Assembly: GCA_014383605.1 (NCBI GenBank)
Contig: JACNHM010000423.1
Span: 1-5,376, forward strand
Source of the DNA: Chloroflexota bacterium
Lineage (GTDB): Bacteria > Chloroflexota > Anaerolineae > UBA3071
Direction: 5' to 3'
Length of the DNA: 5,376 nucleotides
Shown here: positions 1 through 5,376 of the stretch, piece after piece
Numbering within the stretch: the stretch's first letter is position 1
How the letters are laid out: the number at the start of each line of letters is the position of its first letter
Program-made: the position numbers and the translations under genes
The notes under the pieces: model-generated
Told to the model about the DNA's origin: nothing
Database searches by the model: none
What the model saw: the letters and a program-made list of their open reading frames with translations, nothing else

Positions 1-422
1 AGCCCGAAGACCTCGGCTTCCGCGTCTACAAACTGGGCCGCTCGCAGGTCCGGCGCTGGCAGTCCTACGAAGGCGAGAGCACCCAGGACGTGGCCGATCT
101 CTTCACCCAGTTCCAGTCGCCCCTGGTCGACGGCTGGGACCCTGATGCGCTGCGCGTCGAGATCATGCTGCAGGAGGGCTTCCCGCTGGATTCTCGTGTC
201 GAGCGGCTGGCTGGGATCACGGGCAATGCCGTTGACTGCGTGGCGTCCGAGTGGTGCGAGCACCGCCTCTTCGTTTGCCTGGACGACGCCCTGGCCGATG
301 CGACGGTGGAAGCCCTGCCCGGTGCCCTGGGCGCGCAGGACATCTTCGTGTGCCTGGACAGCGCCCTGAGCGACGAAGCCAAACTGCGCCTGGCCGACCG
401 CTGCAATGTGCATGTGATCTGA
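1..422 (+). CDS. mod: Type III R-M modification methyltransferase (Mod), C-terminal part only
   Basis: The reading frame is open from position 3 to the TGA at 420-422, giving the last 139 residues of a longer protein cut by the window edge. The first residues (PEDLGFRVYKLGRSQVRRW) match the conserved stretch that follows the catalytic domain in Type III Mod proteins. The end, with EHRLFVCLDDAL followed by DIFVCLDSALSDEAK, is the usual Mod C-terminus. Mod methylates adenine in a short asymmetric site using S-adenosylmethionine and supplies target recognition to the Mod-Res complex. The SAM-binding and DPPY-type catalytic motifs are not in the window, so activity cannot be judged. A GTG at position 90 could be mistaken for a start, but the same frame carries conserved Mod sequence upstream of it. 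The complete Res gene about 1.8 kb downstream supports the assignment. The family is recognised from recall, not from a search. Confidence 0.88.
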   Translation, partial: PEDLGFRVYKLGRSQVRRWQSYEGESTQDVADLFTQFQSPLVDGWDPDALRVEIMLQEGFPLDSRVERLAGITGNAVDCVASEWCEHRLFVCLDDALADATVEALPGALGAQDIFVCLDSALSDEAKLRLADRCNVHVI

Positions 423-451
423 GGCGCTGATGCGAAGCGAGCGGGGCTCCA

Positions 452-1237
452 ATGGCCGCTCTTGCGCTTCCACTCGAACTGGGCCACAAGCCTATGCAGA
501 ATAACGAACAGCGAATTGCGGCGAGATTGCTGGCGTTCAACAGCCAGGTGGACGCTCGGGAGTTGTTCCCCACCCTTGTTCCCGAGGCTGCCGACCTCGT
601 GCCAGGGAATCCCTATGCCTTCTGCCTGGCCACCTGCCTGGACCGGGGGACGAGGGCCGATGTGATCTGGACCATCCCCTACTGGATCAAGGAGCTTCTG
701 GGTCACCTCGACCCCCACCGCATTCACCAGATGCCGATGGAGGCTTTGGTGGATCTCGTCGGCCGACTGCCCAAGAAACCGCGCTACGTCGACGCCGCGC
801 CTCGCACGATACAGGACATCACACGGATCGTGGTGGAGCAGTTCGGCGGCGATGCAGCAAACATTTGGAAGGCGAGGAGGGCCGACGATGTCCGTGAGGT
901 CTTCTTGAGCGTCTACGGCGTAGGGCGGGGCATTGCTAACATGGCGGTGCTGCTGATCGAAAAGGGCTACGGTATTCGCTTCTCAGACTTGGATCGCAGC
1001 CGCATGGACATCAAGCCCGATGTGCACACCAGGCGGGTGCTCTTTCGTCTTGGTGTGGCCTCAACCGTCCGCGAAGACGCGGCCATCGAAGCCGCCAGGC
1101 GCTTGAATCCCTCCTACCCCGGAGAGCTGGATGGTCCTCTGTGGTTGATCGGTCGAAGATGGTGCACGTCGGGTGCCCCGATGTGTGGCCATTGTCCGCT
1201 GGAGGAAGTCTGCCCCAAGGTGGAAGGCGTTGCGTGA
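452..1237 (+). CDS. HhH-GPD endonuclease III-like DNA glycosylase with [4Fe-4S] loop, lacking the lyase lysine
   Basis: This 261-residue protein is predicted to be a cytoplasmic base-excision glycosylase of the HhH-GPD superfamily. The helix-hairpin-helix is at residues 154-169, with GVGRG at 156-160. The conserved aspartate is D190 in IKPDVHTRRV, matching Asp138 of E. coli Nth. Cysteines 238, 245, 248 and 254 give the exact C-X6-C-X2-C-X5-C iron-sulfur loop of Nth and MutY. The residue aligned with Nth Lys120, the Schiff-base nucleophile, is glycine (G160), so a monofunctional glycosylase or a DNA-binding role is more likely than glycosylase/lyase activity. The N-terminal half (PYAFCLATCLDRGTRADVIW) resembles a subgroup distinct from housekeeping Nth. 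The ATG at 452 lies 29 nt after mod, behind a weak GCGGGG. The in-frame ATG at 494 (247 residues) has no better ribosome site, so the start is uncertain. The stop is 1 nt before the next gene's ATG. The substrate is unknown. Confidence 0.85.
   Translation: MAALALPLELGHKPMQNNEQRIAARLLAFNSQVDARELFPTLVPEAADLVPGNPYAFCLATCLDRGTRADVIWTIPYWIKELLGHLDPHRIHQMPMEALVDLVGRLPKKPRYVDAAPRTIQDITRIVVEQFGGDAANIWKARRADDVREVFLSVYGVGRGIANMAVLLIEKGYGIRFSDLDRSRMDIKPDVHTRRVLFRLGVASTVREDAAIEAARRLNPSYPGELDGPLWLIGRRWCTSGAPMCGHCPLEEVCPKVEGVA
1222..1227 (+). promoter_or_regulatory. Ribosome binding site for the YaaA-like gene
   Basis: GGAAGG lies inside the end of the glycosylase gene, 11 nt before the ATG at 1239. It supports 1239 as the start rather than the longer upstream frame from 1173, and suggests translation is coupled to the glycosylase. 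Confidence 0.5.
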
Positions 1238-1238
1238 T

Positions 1239-2216
1239 ATGGACCTGATTCTGATCGCCTGCTGCAAGACCAAGAGCGGTGGGGGAACGACAACCTATCA
1301 GGCTTCAGAGTTAGAGAAGTGCCTACCCTGCCAGACCTACCGTCGCCTTCTTGAAGCGCGCAGCGAGCTTGGCAGGCACCTGGGGTTGCCGCCCGGTCCT
1401 GACCTGGGTGGGTCAACCTCAGGTGAGCCGATACAATACCTCCCTGCCTATCTGCGCTACTCGGGTCATATGTACAAGAGTGGGAGGGTGAAAGAACTGT
1501 ACCCACGGGCACAAGACAAGAAGCTCATGATTATCTCCGCTTTGTATGGCGTAGTGGATGCAGCCCATCCCATCAGGAGCTATGAAGCTCATATGAACGG
1601 TCTGCTGCCACATGGCACAAGATTGAAGACCTGGTGGAAGCACCACCACTTGGGACGTATCGTTGAAGAATGCATCCTGGCCCTGGAGCCGGCGCGGGTC
1701 CATGATCTTCTGTCCACACCCTATCGTCCAGCGCTAGCCCCCTGGCCGCCCAGAGGCTTCACTGGCGCTGGTATCACGTATGTCCCGTATGACTATCCAG
1801 GCACGGGGATTGAGTCAAACTACCGCCGAGGCGATGACCTGAGGCGGCTCTTGGGTGGCGTGTGCGAAGACAATCCGGGCAAGGCCGAGATGCCCCGCCC
1901 GTCACATCTCGTGGACTATGCTGAGCCATCCGTGCAGGACAAGGACTGGGAAGAGAAGTCTACCCCAATGACACAGCGAGATCAGATCCGCTCCTATGTG
2001 GTAGAGGAGTTCATCGAGCCGGCGCGCGGGCGCGGAGAGAAGACAGTGGTGGTGCGGGCTTCTGAAATCGCGCACAAGATGGGTTTGACAGGACGCTATC
2101 CCAACATTTGCGGCGCGCTCGATGCGGATGTCTTCGCCCCCTATGCTCGCGTCCGGCTGCTCAAACGGAAAGGCCCGGCGCAGAGCAGCAGCGTCACCTG
2201 GACATTTCAGCTCTGA
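1239..2216 (+). CDS. YaaA/DUF328-like protein fused to a C-terminal restriction-associated module
   Basis: This protein has 325 residues from the ATG at 1239. The frame stays open upstream to 1173, but that part overlaps the glycosylase's iron-sulfur loop. Residues 1-165 resemble the YaaA (DUF328/UPF0246) family: ILIACCKTK near the N-terminus, LPAYLRYSGHMYKS at 68-81, MIISALYGVVDAAHPIRSYE at 97-116, and W132-W133 where YaaA has its tryptophan. YaaA of E. coli is linked to peroxide stress and reported to bind DNA. The usual C-terminal KKARG-type motif of YaaA is not seen, so this is a divergent member. A linker (about 210-243) leads to a second module (244-325) with IEPARGRGEK, RASEIAHKMGL, YPNICGAL and KGP. 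From memory, similar small modules occur in proteins of restriction loci, possibly as a winged-helix-like DNA reader. Cysteines 8, 9, 28 and 31 might bind a metal. GC is lower than in mod and most of res. The molecular role is unknown. Confidence 0.72.
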   Translation: MDLILIACCKTKSGGGTTTYQASELEKCLPCQTYRRLLEARSELGRHLGLPPGPDLGGSTSGEPIQYLPAYLRYSGHMYKSGRVKELYPRAQDKKLMIISALYGVVDAAHPIRSYEAHMNGLLPHGTRLKTWWKHHHLGRIVEECILALEPARVHDLLSTPYRPALAPWPPRGFTGAGITYVPYDYPGTGIESNYRRGDDLRRLLGGVCEDNPGKAEMPRPSHLVDYAEPSVQDKDWEEKSTPMTQRDQIRSYVVEEFIEPARGRGEKTVVVRASEIAHKMGLTGRYPNICGALDADVFAPYARVRLLKRKGPAQSSSVTWTFQL

Positions 2217-2219
2217 GGA
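2215..2219 (+). promoter_or_regulatory. Ribosome binding site for res, overlapping the upstream stop codon
   Basis: GAGGA overlaps the TGA (2214-2216) of the YaaA-like gene and sits 6 nt before the res ATG at 2226. This is a good Shine-Dalgarno distance and fixes the res start. It places termination of one gene and initiation of the next in the same ribosome footprint, as expected for translational coupling. Confidence 0.7.
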
Positions 2220-2225
2220 CCGCGC

Positions 2226-5210
2226 ATGTCACCGACCTTGCAGTTCAAGTTCGACCCCAACCAGGACTTCCAGCTCGAAGCCATCGCCAGCGTCGTCGAT
2301 CTCTTCGAGGGCTTGCCCCGCCATACCTCTGAGTTCGCCCTGGGCGACGAGGCCGTGGCCAACCTGCCGCGCTACGAGAACCTGGAAGAGACCACCATCT
2401 ACGAGAACCTGCTGCGCGTCCAGGAGCGCAACGCCATCGGCCAGGAGCGGCTCTTGCCGCAGCTTGACGTGGACGAGGGGATGGTGCTGGAGGGGGCCGG
2501 CAACGACACCTGGCGCTACCCCAGCTTCACCGTCGAGATGGAGACCGGCACCGGCAAGACCTACGTCTACCTGCGGACCATCCACGAGCTGCGCCGGCGC
2601 TACGGCTTCCGCAAGTTCATCGTTGTCGTGCCCAGCATCGCCATCTACGAGGGGGTCGCCAAGAGCTTCCAGATCACCAAGGGCCACTTCGCCGCCCTCT
2701 ACAACAACGAGACCATCAACCTGATCCGCTACGATGGCAGCCGGCTGAGCCAACTGCGCGCTTTCGCCAGCTCGACCTTCGTCGAAGTGATGGTGATGAC
2801 CATGGCCTCGTTCAACAGCCGGATCAACACTGTGTATCGCGCCTCCGAGAGCCTGCCAGGCGAGCGGTTGCCCTACCAGTACATCCAGGACACGCGCCCC
2901 ATCCTGATCCTGGATGAGCCGCAGAACATGGAAAGCGAGCGCTCGACGGCAGCCTTGCGCACCCTGCATCCGCTTTTCGCCCTGCGCTACTCGGCCACGC
3001 ACCGCACCACGCCCAACCTGGTTTACCGGCTGACGCCCTTCGATGCCTACCTGCGCAACCTGGTCAAGAAGATCCAGGTCGACGGCGTCACTGAGCGGGA
3101 GAGCCTGAACCAGCCTTACCTGACCTTGGAGCAGATCGAGCGCGTGGGCGGGCGCATCCGGGCGCGCCTGCGCACCTACGTGACGCACCGCGGCCGGACA
3201 CGCCAGGGCGATGTGACCCTCTACCAGGGCGAGGACCTGCAGGCCAAGACCCTGCGCGATGAGCACGTCGCCTACGTCGTATCGGAGATCCACGCCGGCG
3301 AGGGCTATATCGAGTTCGAGAACGGCGAACGGCTCCGCCTGCACGAGCAGCTCGGGCCAACTCGCCCCGAGGTCTTCCGCGTGCAGATCCGGCGCACCCT
3401 GCAGGAGCACATGGAGCGCCAGGAGCAGCTCCGCGAACAAGAAATCAAGGTCCTCTCGTTGTTCTTCATCGACCGCGTGGCCAACTATGTCGCACCCGAC
3501 GGCATCATCAAGCACATCTTCGACGAGGAGTTCGAGCGGCTGAAGGGCAAGTACCCATGGTTCGGGCGCTACGCTGCTCTCCAGGTGCGCGACGGCTACT
3601 TCGCCAAACGCAAGGTCAAGGGCTCTGATGGAGATGAAGCCGTCGACACGCCCATCGAGGAGAAGGACAAGAGGAAGGCCGACCGCGAGGCTGAACAGGC
3701 GGCCTTCGAACTGATCATGCGCGACAAGGAGCGCCTCCTCTCCTTCGGGGAGCCGGTCAGCTTCATCTTTGCCCACTCGGCGCTCAAGGAAGGCTGGGAC
3801 AACCCCAACGTCTTCCAGATCTGCACTCTCAATCAGACCGTCTCGGAGATGAGGAAGCGGCAGGAGATCGGCCGCGGCCTGCGGTTGGCCGTCAACCAGA
3901 GCGGCGAGCGCGTCTTTGACGCCGACGTCAACGTGCTTACGGTGGTGGCCAACGAGAGCTACGAGCGGTACGTGAGCCAGCTCCAGACCGAATACGAGGA
4001 GGCCGGGCAGAACGCGCCGCCCAAGCCCACCCGAGCCGGCGGGTCCACGGCGCGCCGCAACGATGCGCTCTTCCAGGGGGATCTCTTCCGCAGTTTCTGG
4101 CAGCGACTGTCGCAGCGCTCCCAGTATGACATCCACATCGACACACCGGCGCTGGTGCAGCTCTGTATCGAGCGCCTCGCCAATGACACGACCTCCTTGA
4201 AACCGACCATCGTCGTGGAGCGCGGCCAGTACGTCGTCACAGAGTACCGGCTGACCCTGGAGGGCATGACGTCGCAGGGCGCGAAGATCAAGATCGAAAG
4301 CGCCTCGACGGCGGGGCAACGCGCCATGTGGGAGCAGGCCTACCGCGTGCGGGATGATCTCTCTAAGCTCCACAGGGAGGAGCGCCTGCGCGGCTTCAAG
4401 ATCGTCGAGATGGATCACGATGTGCCCAAGGTCGTGTTCGGCAACGGCCAGGAGCTGACTCTGGGCAAGCCGCTTCTCTTCCACTCCGAGGCCGGCCAGA
4501 AGCCTCTGCAGCGTGCCCAGCTCGCGCCGGCGGAGACCTATCCCGTCCCCAACCTGGTGGAGCGCGCCGCACGCGAGACCGGCCTGACCCGCGCCACCGT
4601 CAACCGCATCTTCGACGGCCTGCCCGAGCGCAAAAAACGCATGATCTTGCGCAACCCCGAGGGGTTCGTGGGCTGGTTCATCACCATCGTGCGCAGCGCC
4701 CTGGCTGACCACATCGTGGACAACCTGGAGTTCGTGGTTGTGGGCGGCGGCGAGAGGCCGGACCTGGAGCAGCTTTTCCCTGAACAGAAGGAATTCCCCC
4801 AGAAGGAACTCATTCCTGCCGGCGATCGCTCCCTCTACGATCAGGTGCAGATAGACTCGGGTGTGGAGAGCAGCTTCGTGCAAGGCCGTCTCTGTCCCGA
4901 CGACAAGGTCGTCTGCTATTTCAAGTTTCCACCGAAATTCCAGATCCCGCTGCCAAGGATCGTGGGAAGCTATAACCCTGACTGGGGCATCTTGCGCTGG
5001 AGTGATGACCGACGGAGGCTACTCCTGCAGCTCGTGCGCGAGACCAAAGGCGCCGAGGATCCCCGCCAGCTCCAGTTCGCCCACGAGAAACGTAAGGTCA
5101 AGGCTGCCAAAGCCCACTTCCGCGAACTGGGCGTGGACTACCGAGTGGTGACGGACCAGACGGTGGACTGGTGGGAGCCGGACGAGGAGAGCGAAAGGCT
5201 GAGCATATGA
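2226..5210 (+). CDS. res: Type III restriction endonuclease subunit Res (SF2 helicase/translocase plus PD-(D/E)XK nuclease)
   Basis: This full-length 994-residue protein is in the usual size range for Type III Res. With Mod it forms the ATP-dependent complex that cleaves DNA near unmethylated sites. The N-terminal KFDPNQDFQLEAI (8-20) is typical of the family. Helicase motifs are in order: Walker A METGTGKT (105-112), motif II DEPQ (230-233, the DEPx form common in Type III Res), motif III SAT (256-258), motif V around ALKEGWDNPNVF (519-530), and motif VI QEIGRGLR (546-553). A helix-turn-helix-like stretch, TGLTRATVNRIF, falls at 785-796. The nuclease follows: E881 in DSGVESSF, NPDW with D919, and ETK with E939 and K941, so the active site looks intact. 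No frameshift or premature stop was seen. The gene starts 9 nt after the YaaA-like gene and is probably the last intact gene of the operon. Confidence 0.95.
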   Translation: MSPTLQFKFDPNQDFQLEAIASVVDLFEGLPRHTSEFALGDEAVANLPRYENLEETTIYENLLRVQERNAIGQERLLPQLDVDEGMVLEGAGNDTWRYPSFTVEMETGTGKTYVYLRTIHELRRRYGFRKFIVVVPSIAIYEGVAKSFQITKGHFAALYNNETINLIRYDGSRLSQLRAFASSTFVEVMVMTMASFNSRINTVYRASESLPGERLPYQYIQDTRPILILDEPQNMESERSTAALRTLHPLFALRYSATHRTTPNLVYRLTPFDAYLRNLVKKIQVDGVTERESLNQPYLTLEQIERVGGRIRARLRTYVTHRGRTRQGDVTLYQGEDLQAKTLRDEHVAYVVSEIHAGEGYIEFENGERLRLHEQLGPTRPEVFRVQIRRTLQEHMERQEQLREQEIKVLSLFFIDRVANYVAPDGIIKHIFDEEFERLKGKYPWFGRYAALQVRDGYFAKRKVKGSDGDEAVDTPIEEKDKRKADREAEQAAFELIMRDKERLLSFGEPVSFIFAHSALKEGWDNPNVFQICTLNQTVSEMRKRQEIGRGLRLAVNQSGERVFDADVNVLTVVANESYERYVSQLQTEYEEAGQNAPPKPTRAGGSTARRNDALFQGDLFRSFWQRLSQRSQYDIHIDTPALVQLCIERLANDTTSLKPTIVVERGQYVVTEYRLTLEGMTSQGAKIKIESASTAGQRAMWEQAYRVRDDLSKLHREERLRGFKIVEMDHDVPKVVFGNGQELTLGKPLLFHSEAGQKPLQRAQLAPAETYPVPNLVERAARETGLTRATVNRIFDGLPERKKRMILRNPEGFVGWFITIVRSALADHIVDNLEFVVVGGGERPDLEQLFPEQKEFPQKELIPAGDRSLYDQVQIDSGVESSFVQGRLCPDDKVVCYFKFPPKFQIPLPRIVGSYNPDWGILRWSDDRRRLLLQLVRETKGAEDPRQLQFAHEKRKVKAAKAHFRELGVDYRVVTDQTVDWWEPDEESERLSI

Positions 5211-5376
5211 AGCCCGCAGCGGGACCTACCCAGGATGGCATCGATCGGCAGACGGAATGTGTCGTTGACGTTGGGATGCCCAGGCCGGCATTCGGCGCGA
5301 GATCGTGTCGCACGATGCTTACTCTTCCCCAACGCCCGTCTCGTGGGCAAGCCCTGGCGCATCCCCATCGCCGAAT
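5211..5376 (+). other. Region after res with no convincing intact gene; possible excisionase-like peptide at the edge
   Basis: Three weak possibilities were examined. An ATG at 5207 overlaps the res stop (ATGA) and stays open to the window end, but its 56 residues, rich in Pro and Arg, resemble nothing known. The frame continuing from res after its stop reads LFPNARLVGKPWRIPIAE at 5322-5375, which resembles the wing of excisionase/MerR-type DNA-binding domains. Just before it, a second frame (5286-5327) reads GIRREIVSHDAY, which could be the matching helix-turn-helix. The two halves are in different frames, so this may be a frameshifted remnant, or the resemblance may be chance. No tRNA and no clear rho-independent terminator with a T tract was seen. 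Confidence 0.3.
5302..5316. repeat. Short perfect inverted repeat (6-bp arms, 3-nt loop)
   Basis: ATCGTG at 5302-5307 is followed by TCG and then CACGAT at 5311-5316. It lies about 90 nt after the res stop. It could form a small hairpin or be a dyad for a DNA-binding protein. It lacks a following T run, so it is not a standard intrinsic terminator. A repeat this short also arises by chance. Confidence 0.3.

Noticed and set aside
90..422. A separate 110-residue gene starting at GTG 90
   Set aside because: The same frame is open to the window start and encodes conserved Mod sequence before position 90, so this is the end of a longer gene.
439..449. Small inverted repeat GAGC-GGG-GCTC before the glycosylase start
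   Set aside because: Only four base pairs with flanking mismatches; expected by chance in GC-rich DNA and too weak to call regulatory.
65..727. A 220-residue minus-strand frame across the mod end and glycosylase start
   Set aside because: It overlaps two well-supported + strand genes, has a low-complexity Ser/Arg-rich product and no recognisable domain.
1173..1238. Upstream extension of the YaaA-like gene
   Set aside because: The extra 22 residues overlap the conserved Fe-S loop of the glycosylase. The ATG at 1239 has a ribosome site and starts directly with the family-like MDLILIACCKTK.
2229..4883. An 884-residue open frame on the minus strand, antisense to res
   Set aside because: It mirrors the codon phase of the GC-rich res gene. 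Its product is Leu/Ala/Val/Asp/His-rich with no recognisable motif, while the + strand frame has all helicase and nuclease motifs. It is a shadow frame.
4921..4980. Local GC dip (about 52%) at the start of the Res nuclease active site, suggesting domain replacement
   Set aside because: The adjacent lines return to 58-65% GC, and the nuclease motifs are in the normal place for Type III Res; one short dip is not evidence of exchange.
1..5376. CRISPR arrays, tRNA genes, phase-variable simple repeats
   Set aside because: No spaced direct repeats, cloverleaf-like sequence or short tandem repeat tracts were seen. A phase-variable tract in mod could still lie upstream of the window.

Overview
The window is a high-GC bacterial (or possibly archaeal) restriction-modification locus read entirely from the + strand. 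Base composition alone does not fix the organism. The GC-rich codon use and the style of the Res protein would suit an environmental high-GC lineage such as Chloroflexota, but that is a weak inference.

Layout. Positions 1-422 hold the last 139 codons of a Type III modification methyltransferase (Mod); its catalytic half lies before the window. Positions 452-1237 encode an HhH-GPD / endonuclease III-like DNA glycosylase with a perfect [4Fe-4S] cysteine loop, but without the lysine that bifunctional glycosylase/lyases use. Positions 1239-2216 encode a divergent YaaA/DUF328-like protein carrying an extra C-terminal module of about 80 residues. Positions 2226-5210 encode a complete Type III restriction subunit (Res): an SF2 helicase/translocase with a C-terminal PD-(D/E)XK nuclease. 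The last 166 bases (5211-5376) contain no convincing intact gene. They hold a short inverted repeat and, at the very edge, an excisionase-like peptide that may be the broken or N-terminal part of a further gene.

How the genes may work together. In classical Type III systems mod and res are adjacent. Here two genes with DNA-repair or DNA-binding relatives sit between them. Junctions are tight (29 nt, 1 nt and 9 nt), and the Shine-Dalgarno sequence of res overlaps the stop codon of the YaaA-like gene, so the four genes very probably form one operon. The simplest reading is a Type III R-M system with an embedded glycosylase plus YaaA-like accessory pair. The pair could recognise or excise modified or damaged bases, handle Res-generated damage, or extend the system to phage DNA with altered bases. 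None of these roles is shown by the sequence; the arrangement and the intact motifs are what can be seen. The YaaA-like gene is clearly lower in GC than mod and most of res, which suggests the pair joined the R-M backbone separately.
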